The notes under the pieces are model-generated. The model worked only from the letters and a program-made list of their open reading frames with translations, had not been told where the DNA came from and ran no database searches. From Niveispirillum cyanobacteriorum (GTDB taxonomy: Bacteria; Pseudomonadota; Alphaproteobacteria; Azospirillales; Azospirillaceae), in the NCBI RefSeq assembly GCF_002868735.1, contig NZ_CP025611.1:3242501-3306500 (forward strand): a stretch of 64,000 bases of DNA, read 5' to 3'. Below are positions 37,968 through 45,517 of the stretch, in pieces. The translations under genes were made by a program, and so were the position numbers. Positions within the stretch are counted from its first letter, which is position 1. Each line of letters opens with the position of its first letter.

Positions 37968-37995
37968 AGGCGGCGGACCATAGGGACCGCCGCCT
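37968..37995 (-). other. Stem-loop between rpoA and rplQ
   Basis: AGGCGGCGG and CCGCCGCCT form a 9-bp stem with two further C-G pairs inside, 12 nt after the rpoA stop. No U-run follows, so processing or partial termination is more likely than full termination. The rest of the 154-nt gap holds a second small hairpin (TGGGC / GCCCA, 37946-37960) and the rplQ ribosome-binding site. Confidence 0.6.
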
Positions 37996-38007
37996 GAAAG
38001 GTCAAGC

Positions 38008-39024
38008 TCAGTACGGCTCTTCCAGACGCTTGGCCAGGTCCTCGATATTCTCGGGCGGCCAGTTCGGGATTTCCATGCCGAGATGCAGACCCATCTGGGC
38101 CAGCACTTCCTTGATTTCGTTCAGCGACTTGCGGCCGAAGTTCGGGGTACGGAGCATCTCCGCCTCGGTCTTCTGCACCAGATCGCCGATATAGACGATG
38201 TTGTCGTTCTTGAGGCAGTTGGCCGAACGGACCGACAGTTCCAGCTCGTCCACCTTGCGCAGCAGGTTCTTGTTGAAGGGGATCTCGTCCGCCTTCGACT
38301 CGGCCACGGCTGCCTGCGGCTCCTCGAAATTGATGAACATCTGCAGCTGGTCCTGCAGGATGCGGGCGGCGATGGCCACCGCGTCTTCCGGCGTGACGGC
38401 GCCGTTGGTCTCAACGGTCAGCAGCAGCTTGTCATAGTCCGTGGTCTGGCCGACGCGGGTGTTTTCCACCTTGTAGGCGACCTTGCGGACGGGGGAGAAA
38501 ATGCTATCGACCGGGATCAGGCCGATCGGGGCATCTTCCGGACGATTCATGGAAGCGGGGATATAGCCCTTGCCCGAATGAACGGTCAGTTCCATGTTCA
38601 GCCGCGCGCCGGCATCCAGCGTGCAGATGACGTGGTCAGGGTCCAGCACCTCAATGTCGGCGCCGGTGTCGATCATGCCGGCAACGACGTTGCACGGACC
38701 TTCGGCGCGCAGACGCATGCGGCGGGGGCCTTCGGCACCCATCTTCAGCGCCATGGCCTTGATGTTCAGGACGATGTCCGTGACATCTTCGCGCACGCCG
38801 GGGATCGACGAGAATTCATGCAGCACGCCGTCGATATGGATCGACGTGACAGCGGCACCCTGCAGGGACGACAGCAGGACGCGACGCAGCGAATTGCCCA
38901 ACGTCAGAGCGAAACCACGCTCAAGCGGGCCGGCAACGATCAGGGCTTCACGCTTCGGGTCGTTACCCGGCGTGATTTCCAACTTGTTCGGCTTTTCGAG
39001 AGTCTGCCAGTTCTTCTGGATCAC
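38008..39024 (-). CDS. rpoA: RNA polymerase subunit alpha
   Basis: The alpha subunit scaffolds RNA polymerase assembly and contacts UP elements and activators. The 338-residue product has an N-terminal domain with [17 protein letters not shown] and a C-terminal domain with [26 protein letters not shown]...[10 protein letters not shown]. Length is normal. It belongs to the rpsM-rpsK-rpoA-rplQ unit on the minus strand. Confidence 0.99.
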   Translation of the reverse strand: MIQKNWQTLEKPNKLEITPGNDPKREALIVAGPLERGFALTLGNSLRRVLLSSLQGAAVTSIHIDGVLHEFSSIPGVREDVTDIVLNIKAMALKMGAEGPRRMRLRAEGPCNVVAGMIDTGADIEVLDPDHVICTLDAGARLNMELTVHSGKGYIPASMNRPEDAPIGLIPVDSIFSPVRKVAYKVENTRVGQTTDYDKLLLTVETNGAVTPEDAVAIAARILQDQLQMFINFEEPQAAVAESKADEIPFNKNLLRKVDELELSVRSANCLKNDNIVYIGDLVQKTEAEMLRTPNFGRKSLNEIKEVLAQMGLHLGMEIPNWPPENIEDLAKRLEEPY

Positions 39025-39057
39025 GGCTGTGCCTCATGCCATCGGGGACAAAACAAG

Positions 39058-39141
39058 GTCCCGGAACAGGGATATCCGTTCTATTCTGGGCTGCCACGAT
39101 GGCGTGTGGCGGCCTTTCCCGAACGGATGCTGTTCCGGGAC
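39058..39141 (-). promoter_or_regulatory. 84-nt long-range stem-loop between rpsK and rpoA
   Basis: The outer arms GTCCCGGAACAG and CTGTTCCGGGAC (12 bp, perfect) are followed inward by CCGTTC / GAACGG (6 bp) and a GCCAC / GTGGC hairpin. It fills most of the 132-nt gap. A role in differential expression or processing of rpoA is inferred. Confidence 0.65.
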
Positions 39142-39156
39142 GATGACTAACAGAAA

Positions 39157-39555
39157 TCAGACGCGACGCTTCTTCGGCGGGCGAACGCCGTTGTGCGGGA
39201 TCGGCGTCACGTCGCGGATGGACGTGATCTGGAAGCCGATCGACTGCAGAGCGCGCAGAGCCGATTCACGGCCCGAACCCGGACCCTTCACTTCGACTTC
39301 CAGCGTCTTCATGCCATGCTCCTGGGCCTTGCGGCCCGCGTCCTCTGCTGCCATCTGGGCGGCGTAGGGCGTGGACTTACGCGAACCCTTGAAGCCCATC
39401 GTGCCCGACGAGGACCAGGCAATGGTGTTGCCCTGGGCGTCGGTGATGGTGATCATGGTGTTGTTGAAGCTGGCGTTCACATGAGCGACGCCAGAGGTGA
39501 TGTTCTTGCGCTCGCGACGGCGAAGACGTGCGGCGTTGGCATTGGGCTTGGCCAT
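39157..39555 (-). CDS. rpsK: 30S ribosomal protein S11
   Basis: S11 is part of the 30S platform. The 132-residue product has [21 protein letters not shown] and the C-terminal [18 protein letters not shown], both highly conserved. It starts 18 nt after rpsM, with GAGACGGAGTAAG upstream. Codon bias is high. Confidence 0.99.
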   Translation of the reverse strand: MAKPNANAARLRRRERKNITSGVAHVNASFNNTMITITDAQGNTIAWSSSGTMGFKGSRKSTPYAAQMAAEDAGRKAQEHGMKTLEVEVKGPGSGRESALRALQSIGFQITSIRDVTPIPHNGVRPPKKRRV

Positions 39556-39573
39556 TTGGTCTTACTCCGTCTC

Positions 39574-39942
39574 TTACTTCTTCTTGCCGGCGATCGGCTT
39601 GGCCGGGCCCTTGCGGGTACGCGCATTGGTATGCGTGCGCTGACCACGAACGGGCAGGCCCTTGCGGTGACGCAGGCCACGATAAGCCACCATGTCCATC
39701 AGACGCTTGATGTTCATGGCGGTTTCACGACGCAGGTCGCCTTCGACCTTGTAGTCGGCGTCGATGGTCTCGCGGATGCGCAGAACTTCGTCGTCGGTCA
39801 GCTGATTGACACGACGCTCAGCCGGGATGCCGACCTTGGCGCAGATGTCAGAAGCGAACTTCGGGCCGATGCCGTGAATGTACTGAAGGGCGATCACCAC
39901 ACGCTTTGCGGTGGGGATATTGACGCCAGCGATACGCGCCAC
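39574..39942 (-). CDS. rpsM: 30S ribosomal protein S13 (GTG start)
   Basis: S13 lies at the top of the 30S head and contacts tRNA. The 122-residue product reads [25 protein letters not shown], ending with a [12 protein letters not shown] tail. The start codon is GTG at 39942, with GAGGAGAA about 6 nt upstream; an in-frame ATG further upstream is in the leader. It is the first gene of the inverted alpha operon. Confidence 0.98.
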   Translation of the reverse strand: MARIAGVNIPTAKRVVIALQYIHGIGPKFASDICAKVGIPAERRVNQLTDDEVLRIRETIDADYKVEGDLRRETAMNIKRLMDMVAYRGLRHRKGLPVRGQRTHTNARTRKGPAKPIAGKKK

Positions 39943-39960
39943 GTGTCTTCTCCTCGTTAT

Positions 39961-39981
39961 GTCCGGCCACGATGACCGGAC
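39961..39981 (-). promoter_or_regulatory. Hairpin just before the rpsM ribosome-binding site
   Basis: GTCCGG and CCGGAC form a 6-bp stem with a 9-nt loop, 18 nt before the GTG start. It could be part of an S4-type translational operator, as known for alpha operons, but the pseudoknot was not modelled. Confidence 0.4.
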
Positions 39982-40187
39982 GATCTTCGTCCACATCCCG
40001 CCTGCCGGCTCCGGTACCCGTGGCGGGGCGTCCGGTCGGCTTCGGGACATCTCATCCGAAGAAACCCGGCGGATGCCAGGGCCTCCAAATGCATACGCAC
40101 GACATGATCCTCCCCCAGCCTTTCCAGGCTGACGGGTGGGCATGATCGCGCGCGTCCAATCCCTTTGGGTCAGGATCAGAGGCGCGG

Positions 40188-40215
40188 AGTATAGGCAGGG
40201 GCAAATCGGAGTCAA
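40188..40215 (-). promoter_or_regulatory. Promoter of the inverted alpha operon
   Basis: On the minus strand TTGACT (40215-40210) and TATACT (40193-40188) are 16 nt apart, an excellent sigma-70 match. It gives a leader of about 240 nt before rpsM; within that leader CAGCC / GGCTG forms another hairpin near 40113-40128. Confidence 0.8.
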
Positions 40216-40291
40216 GCCGCAACAATGTGCGAGAAGCATGGGCGGGCAAGGGTTTGCCGCATGGCTGAACTCCTCCGGCTGCTCGTCCGTA

Positions 40292-40768
40292 TCACGTCCC
40301 CGCGCACCAGGGCTGGCGCTTGCCGCCCTTGTAGGGGCGGGCATGGCCGGCCTTGATCATGGCCTGGGCGAGATCGGTGCCATCGGCGAGTGTGACGCGC
40401 GCGCGTACCCGTCCGCCATACTTATCATACTCGACATCGTAAAGGCGGATGGTTCCATCGCCTTTACCTTCCGTCGCGGGCGCGACCAGCGTCGCCAGCT
40501 TTTGCCGCGCCTCCTGCGCCATGCGTTTTTCATCGGCGCAGTCAGACCGGCTTTCCGGCGTGTCGATCCCGTCGAGCCGGACCCTGGCCGTTACTTCCTG
40601 ATCCAACCAGATGGTGACGCGCACACCCAGCGTGTCGCCATCCACCACTTCCGTTACCCGTGCCGCCAGTGGGCCGCTAACCCGGCTGACCGCCAGCGAC
40701 GGCACCGTGCCCAGCATCAGCAGGGCGGCAGCCAGGGCCGACAGCAGCAGGGGGCGCGGGCGCAACAT
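40292..40768 (-). CDS. Secreted thermonuclease-like protein (SNase fold)
   Basis: The 158-residue product has a signal peptide ([26 protein letters not shown]) and a staphylococcal-nuclease domain. Catalytic positions appear as [13 protein letters not shown] (Arg and Glu) and YGGRVRARV (Arg). Family members cut DNA or RNA in the periplasm or outside the cell with calcium. The C-terminal [10 protein letters not shown] is the usual end. It is shorter than multidomain forms. A palindrome lies 83 nt upstream. Confidence 0.9.
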   Translation of the reverse strand: MLRPRPLLLSALAAALLMLGTVPSLAVSRVSGPLAARVTEVVDGDTLGVRVTIWLDQEVTARVRLDGIDTPESRSDCADEKRMAQEARQKLATLVAPATEGKGDGTIRLYDVEYDKYGGRVRARVTLADGTDLAQAMIKAGHARPYKGGKRQPWCAGT

Positions 40769-40850
40769 GGGTATAGGAGATCCGTTGATGGGGCTTTCAC
40801 ATAATCTAAGCTGAAGCCGTCCAGAACGGAACAGGAATCTAAGACCTTCG

Positions 40851-40873
40851 TCCTAAGTTGAATACACTTAGGA
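40851..40873. promoter_or_regulatory. 8-bp perfect palindrome upstream of the nuclease gene
   Basis: TCCTAAGT and ACTTAGGA with a 7-nt spacer lie in an AT-rich stretch. The direct repeat AATCTAAG occurs at 40803 and 40837, and a second imperfect palindrome (CATTAGCGC / GGCGTTAATG) is at 40875-40911. An operator for the nuclease gene is plausible. Confidence 0.45.
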
Positions 40874-40923
40874 TCATTAGCGCAAAATGAACTTACTAGT
40901 AGGCGTTAATGCAACCGGAAAGA

Positions 40924-41085
40924 TCAGAAGTCGCTGCAACGCCCCTTGAATTCCCAGTCGCCAAAGCGGGTCGGCTCCGGGCCGGCGGGGCCGCCAATCT
41001 CTCCGGGCGGCTGCTTGACGGGCGGCTTGCGGACCGGGGTCTGGTCCGTGGCGGCCTGTTCAAGGGTCTTCTTCTCGTCGGTCAT
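40924..41085 (-). CDS. SdhAF4-like succinate dehydrogenase assembly factor (DUF1674)
   Basis: The short product of 53 residues ends in the diagnostic GGPAGPEPTRFGDWEFKGRCSDF. In mitochondria and bacteria this family helps flavinylated SdhA assemble. ATG 41085 (MTDEKK) has GGAG 6 nt upstream. ATGs at 41097 and 41100 are alternatives, and the longer frame to 41211 is unlikely. The DUF1674-htpX-rsmB neighbourhood is common in alphaproteobacteria. Confidence 0.88.
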   Translation of the reverse strand: MTDEKKTLEQAATDQTPVRKPPVKQPPGEIGGPAGPEPTRFGDWEFKGRCSDF

Positions 41086-41233
41086 GGTCTTCTCCATCAT
41101 CTTGCGGCGCAGATATGGCGCGTGACCGTTGCCCTGCCAAGCCTTGATGCGGGCAGGGCTGGGGCCATATCTGGGTGGGTGGCCAGCTGGGCTGCCTAAC
41201 TGATCAGGCACGAAGGAGCCTTAGGGTAGAAAC

Positions 41234-42193
41234 ATGAACGGCTATTTCCGCACCGCCATGCTGCTGGCTGGGTTGACGGGCCTTTTCCTGGCCGTCGGCT
41301 TTATGCTGGGCGGGCAGTCGGGCATGGTCATCGCGCTGGGCGTGGCCGTGGCCATGAACGCCTTTGCCTATTGGAATTCCGACAAGATGGTGCTGCGCAT
41401 GTATGGCGCGCGCCAGGTGGATGCTACGACTGCCCCGCAATTCTACACGATGGTACAGCGCCTTGCGCAGCGGGCGGAACTGCCCATGCCCAAGGTCTAT
41501 ATCATCGATAATGACCAACCCAACGCCTTTGCCACGGGTCGGAACCCGGAGAATGCCGCGGTCGCCGCCACCACCGGTCTGCTGAACCGCCTGTCGGCGG
41601 AGGAGGTGGCGGGCGTGATGGCGCATGAACTGGCGCATATCAAGAACCGCGACACGCTGATCATGACCATCACGGCGACGCTGGCCGGTGCCCTGTCCAT
41701 GCTGGCCAATTTCGCCATGTTCTTCGGTGGCTCCAACTCCAATGATGGCGAGAATCGCAGCAACCCGCTGGGCTTTGTCGGTGTGATCCTGGTCTCCATC
41801 CTTGCCCCGCTAGCCGCCATGCTGGTGCAGATGGCCATCAGCCGCTCACGCGAGTATGAGGCCGAGCGGATGGGTGCGGAGATCAGTGGCCGGCCCGACT
41901 GGCTGGCCGATGCGTTGGAAGGTATCCAGGGCACGGCGGCCCGCGTGACCAATCAGGCGGCGGAGAACAATCCGGCGACGGCGCATATGTTCATCATCAA
42001 CCCGCTGCATGGGCGGGGCGTGGACAGCCTGTTCTCTACCCACCCCAGCACGGCGGAGCGTGTGCGTCGCCTGCGCAGTATGGTGATGGGCGGCTCCGTC
42101 CCGCCGCAACGCCCGGCCAGCGGGCCCAGCCGTCGGGGCGGCACCGTTCCGGATGCGGGTGGTACGCGTAAGCGCGGTCTGCCCTGGGGTTGA
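41234..42193 (+). CDS. htpX: Membrane zinc metalloprotease HtpX
   Basis: HtpX is an M48 protease that degrades damaged membrane proteins with FtsH. The 319-residue product has two N-terminal helices, the zinc motif [10 protein letters not shown] near residue 135, two further helices and the third ligand region [12 protein letters not shown]. The final 40 residues are proline-, glycine- and arginine-rich and probably disordered. GGTAGAAAC precedes the ATG. Confidence 0.95.
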   Translation: MNGYFRTAMLLAGLTGLFLAVGFMLGGQSGMVIALGVAVAMNAFAYWNSDKMVLRMYGARQVDATTAPQFYTMVQRLAQRAELPMPKVYIIDNDQPNAFATGRNPENAAVAATTGLLNRLSAEEVAGVMAHELAHIKNRDTLIMTITATLAGALSMLANFAMFFGGSNSNDGENRSNPLGFVGVILVSILAPLAAMLVQMAISRSREYEAERMGAEISGRPDWLADALEGIQGTAARVTNQAAENNPATAHMFIINPLHGRGVDSLFSTHPSTAERVRRLRSMVMGGSVPPQRPASGPSRRGGTVPDAGGTRKRGLPWG

Positions 42194-43345
42194 TTACCGG
42201 GCGGCGGACGGTGTCGTGCCCAACGCCGCCCCGACCGCCGCCATGAAGGTGCTGGCCACGTCGAAACTGTCGGGATTGGCCGTATTGGCGCTGAAACCGA
42301 TGGTCAGGTCGATGGAAGGGCAATGCACCACCAGCGCCCCGTAATAACCGCCAAGACCCAGACAGGAATGTGGCCCCACCTTCTCCGGCGCGAACAGGGC
42401 CGGACGCGCCTGCATCATATAGCCCTCGCCCGATTGTGCGGTGACCAGGGTCAGGGCGGAGGCCAGGGTGGCGGGGTCCCGAAAGACCTGACCCCGCAGG
42501 ATGCCCCGGAACAGCTGTCCCACATCATCAAGCGTGGAGACCAGCCCGCCACCGCCATAGAGATCATAGGATGGGTCCGCCGCTGTCATGTCGACACCGG
42601 ATGCATACTGGTGGACGCGTGGCTTCACCCCCGCTGGTGCAGGCTCCAGGCTTTCCAGCCAGGTGTGGCTCAACCCCAGTCTTTCATAAGGCAGCAGTTG
42701 GCGCAGGGCCGGCCCCATACCCTTACCCGTGGTCCGCTCCAGGATCTCGCCCAGCAGGGAGTAGCCGGTATCCACATAATGGAAACGCTCCCCCGGCGCG
42801 CCATGGGCGGGGCCGACCTTCATGGCGATGGCGATCTGCTCGGCCCGGCTCCAGCGCCGCTGCGGCTGTGACAGCATTGCCTTTTCGTAGGCAGGGTCAT
42901 CATAGAAGTCGCGCAGGCCGCTGGTATGGTCCAGCAATTGCCGAACCGTGATGCGGTCGGGATCGTAGCCGCCGCTGCGCAGCAGTGCCGCCGTTTCCGG
43001 CGCGATCAGCAGGGCGATGGGCTGCGCCAGTGACAGCTTGCCCTCTTCCTCCAGCCGCAGAATGGCGGCCCCGACAAAGGCCTTGGTGATGCTGGCCACG
43101 CGGAACGGATGGTCGGGCGTCAGGGCAGTGCCCGCCGGATCGGCCTTGCCGACAGCACTGCGCCAGTCGATACCGCGGCGGGGGGCCTGTACAATCACGG
43201 CGATGCCGGGACTGTCGAGCAGGGCGGTCGCCGCCTTTTCCAGCGCCTGCTGGAAAACAGGCGTCAGGTCCGTCTGCGCCCGCGCACCGGCGGCCACGAA
43301 TGTCAGCGCAATAACCGCCAGAAGCCACCGCAGCCGCCGCACCAT
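42194..43345 (-). CDS. Serine hydrolase, class C beta-lactamase/S12 family
   Basis: The 383-residue product has a signal peptide (cleavage near AARAQ). The S12 motif SITK carries the nucleophilic serine at about residue 89. The second motif reads YVDTGY where YxN is usual, so the Asn is Asp. The third region is HSCLGLGGYYG. The family includes esterases, D,D-peptidases and beta-lactamases, and this sequence cannot be assigned further. It converges with htpX, the two stops being adjacent, and lies 12 nt after the PRPP-synthetase-like gene, with which it may form an operon. Confidence 0.88.
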   Translation of the reverse strand: MVRRLRWLLAVIALTFVAAGARAQTDLTPVFQQALEKAATALLDSPGIAVIVQAPRRGIDWRSAVGKADPAGTALTPDHPFRVASITKAFVGAAILRLEEEGKLSLAQPIALLIAPETAALLRSGGYDPDRITVRQLLDHTSGLRDFYDDPAYEKAMLSQPQRRWSRAEQIAIAMKVGPAHGAPGERFHYVDTGYSLLGEILERTTGKGMGPALRQLLPYERLGLSHTWLESLEPAPAGVKPRVHQYASGVDMTAADPSYDLYGGGGLVSTLDDVGQLFRGILRGQVFRDPATLASALTLVTAQSGEGYMMQARPALFAPEKVGPHSCLGLGGYYGALVVHCPSIDLTIGFSANTANPDSFDVASTFMAAVGAALGTTPSAAR

Positions 43346-43357
43346 GCTGTCACCCCT

Positions 43358-44242
43358 TCAGAGAACCGCCAGACAATCGGCAATCAGGTCCGACAGGCCG
43401 ATGGCGTTGGTCGGATGCGGGATGCCGTCGGCAGATACGACACTGTCGATGCCCGCCGCCTTGAAAGCTTCCAGCCGCTCCATTGGGAAGACGGCATGCA
43501 CCGTGGCCGCCAGGACCCGGGCCGCCCCATGAGCATAGGCCACCTTGGCGGCATCGATCAGCGTGCCGCCGGAACTGATAATGTCATCCACGAACAGGAT
43601 TGTACGGCCCGTCAGGTTGGTGCCTGCCGGCAGGCCGACCGACACGTCATGGTCGCCGCGCCGCACCTTCAGGCCGACAATGCCCTGCACACCGGCGGCG
43701 CTGGCGGCCCCTTCCACCAGATGGTCCGATTCTTCATCGGGACCCAGGACGATCCAGCCCTGGTCCGCCGCACCCTGTGCCCTGGCCCAGGCACCCAGCA
43801 GGGGGCCGGCGGTCAGGGCGGCGGAACGGCCACCGGGAAATACCTCGCCCAGATCATGAGTGCGGTGCAGATGCGGATCGACAGTGACGATCCGGTCGAA
43901 CAGCCCGCCCAGCCAGCGGCCCATGATGCGCTGGCTCACCACCTCGCCGGGCCGGAACTCCATATCCTGGCGCATATAGGCCAGATAGGGGGCCACCAGG
44001 GTCAGTTCCTTGGCGCCGCGTTCGCGCAGGGCGCCGGCCAGAAATTGTAACTCCACCAGCTTGGCGTTGGGCTGATCCAGCGACCGCACGATGACGGCGC
44101 GTTCGGGGGCTGCTTCCAGCCGGACCAGACTTTCACCATCGGGGAATCGGTGCAGCGAAACCTGGTGCAGGGGAAGGCCCGTGCGCGCCGCAAGGTTGCC
44201 GGCCAATGCCGCGCCTTCTGGAAAGCCGATCAGAATATCCAT
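43358..44242 (-). CDS. Ribose-phosphate pyrophosphokinase-like protein (short form)
   Basis: PRPP synthetase makes 5-phosphoribosyl diphosphate from ribose 5-phosphate and ATP. The 294-residue product is shorter than the bacterial housekeeping enzyme (about 310-315 aa). It has the N-terminal HRFPDGES, the metal-site motif DPHLHR in place of DLHxxQ, and the PRPP-binding loop VDDIISSGGTLIDAA. The motif variants resemble class III or archaeal-type enzymes. It may be a paralogue used in a specialised pathway rather than the housekeeping copy. Confidence 0.85.
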   Translation of the reverse strand: MDILIGFPEGAALAGNLAARTGLPLHQVSLHRFPDGESLVRLEAAPERAVIVRSLDQPNAKLVELQFLAGALRERGAKELTLVAPYLAYMRQDMEFRPGEVVSQRIMGRWLGGLFDRIVTVDPHLHRTHDLGEVFPGGRSAALTAGPLLGAWARAQGAADQGWIVLGPDEESDHLVEGAASAAGVQGIVGLKVRRGDHDVSVGLPAGTNLTGRTILFVDDIISSGGTLIDAAKVAYAHGAARVLAATVHAVFPMERLEAFKAAGIDSVVSADGIPHPTNAIGLSDLIADCLAVL

Positions 44243-44365
44243 GCTTGTTCCATCCCCACACGGCCGCTGGGTCGGCCGCTCTTGTGACCTACGGGGTCAA
44301 AATACACCGGAGCGGCCCCGCGACGCACGCCCGAAGCGGGGGATGGCAAATGAGTATGGCGAAAT

Positions 44366-44394
44366 TTGGCGTTTTTAATTATCGACTGTAATAT
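44366..44394 (+). promoter_or_regulatory. Promoter of the cheZ-pentapeptide unit
   Basis: TTGGCG and TAATAT are exactly 17 nt apart. The element lies 115 nt before ATG 44510, in an AT-rich stretch of the 267-nt gap; nothing else was seen in that gap. Confidence 0.65.
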
Positions 44395-44509
44395 CCAGGG
44401 GCGTGGTTCATACTTCGGCAATTGTTCCGGGGACCGCTGACAGGCGGCTTGCTTCGGTCGTTGCGTTAGCGGCATCTTTGCTCTGGCGTCGTTTGAAAGG
44501 GGTGGCCCG

Positions 44510-45511
44510 ATGTGGGGGCTTGGCGGTAGCAGCGGCATGGATCCGTTGGAACTCTCCGACAAGGAGTACGCTGCCCTGGAGGAGGCGCTGATGGCGTCCG
44601 CCCGTGGTCGCGCCTTCCTGCGTCAGCGCGACCGGCAGACACGCATCGTGGCCCAGGATGACTGGCGCGCGCTCTTGTCCAGCATGACGGAACAGGTGGG
44701 CCGCCTGCAGGGGATCGGTGGTACCGGCGGCGCTGCTGCTGCTGCGGTGGCCGACCAGAGCCCGCATATCCACATCATGCGGGAGGAGCTGAAACAGCTT
44801 TCCAACTATATCGAGCAGACCCGGCAGGAAATCGCCCAACTGCGCCCCATGGATGCCGGTGCCAACCGCATCATGGCGGCCACGAACGAGTTGGACGCCA
44901 TTGTCACCGCCACAGAGCGCGCCACCTCCGACATTCTGAACGCGACGGAACGGATTCAGGCCCTGGTTTCCCGCCTGCCGTCCAGCGACATCACCAACGA
45001 TATCGATGCCCAGACCATCGAGATCATGACCGCCTGTTCGTTCCAGGACATTACCGGTCAGCGCACGACCAAGGTCGTCAACACACTGCGCTATATCGAG
45101 CAGCGCGTGAACACCATGATCGAGATCTGGGGCGTGGAGGATACGGAGGTCGGCAGCAAGAAGGTCGGTTCCGACGGCCTTATCGCCCTGCGCCCCGACG
45201 ATGACCGCCCGGACAAGCACCTGCTGCACGGCCCGGCGCTGGAGGCCGTCAGCCAGGCCAATATCGACGCCCTGTTCGACAGTCTGGATGGTCCGGCGAC
45301 ACAAGCCAAGGCCGATGCCAATGATGATCTGAATAATATGGATGATTGGGGATTGTCGGAGGAGGAGATGGCACCACCGCCCCCTCCGCCCCCTCCGCCC
45401 CCACCACCTCCGCCACCTCCTCCCCCGCCGCCGCCTCCCCCACCACCCCCGCCGCCGCCGGCAGCGGGTGCGACGGTGTCGCAGGCCGATATCGACGCCT
45501 TGTTCGGGTAA
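44510..45511 (+). CDS. cheZ: CheZ-type protein phosphatase with a 29-proline tract
   Basis: CheZ dephosphorylates CheY-P. The 333-residue product has the helical CheZ core. The catalytic signature FQDITGQ puts the acidic residue at Asp180 and the attacking-water glutamine at Gln184. A peptide VSQANIDALFDSL (247-259) resembles the C-terminal CheY-binding helix of E. coli CheZ and the FliM N-terminal peptide. After it comes an acidic stretch, then 29 consecutive prolines (289-317) using all four codons, and a second copy VSQADIDALFG at the very C-terminus (323-333). The N-terminus (KEYAALEEALMASARGRAFL) is typical of alphaproteobacterial CheZ. The proline tract should need EF-P. No other chemotaxis gene is near. 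Confidence 0.88.
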   Translation: MWGLGGSSGMDPLELSDKEYAALEEALMASARGRAFLRQRDRQTRIVAQDDWRALLSSMTEQVGRLQGIGGTGGAAAAAVADQSPHIHIMREELKQLSNYIEQTRQEIAQLRPMDAGANRIMAATNELDAIVTATERATSDILNATERIQALVSRLPSSDITNDIDAQTIEIMTACSFQDITGQRTTKVVNTLRYIEQRVNTMIEIWGVEDTEVGSKKVGSDGLIALRPDDDRPDKHLLHGPALEAVSQANIDALFDSLDGPATQAKADANDDLNNMDDWGLSEEEMAPPPPPPPPPPPPPPPPPPPPPPPPPPPPPAAGATVSQADIDALFG

Positions 45512-45517
45512 GCCGCC

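Noticed and set aside
41086-41211. Longer N-terminus for the SdhAF4-like protein
   Set aside because: The extra 42 residues have no family similarity, and GGAG is placed correctly for the ATG at 41085.
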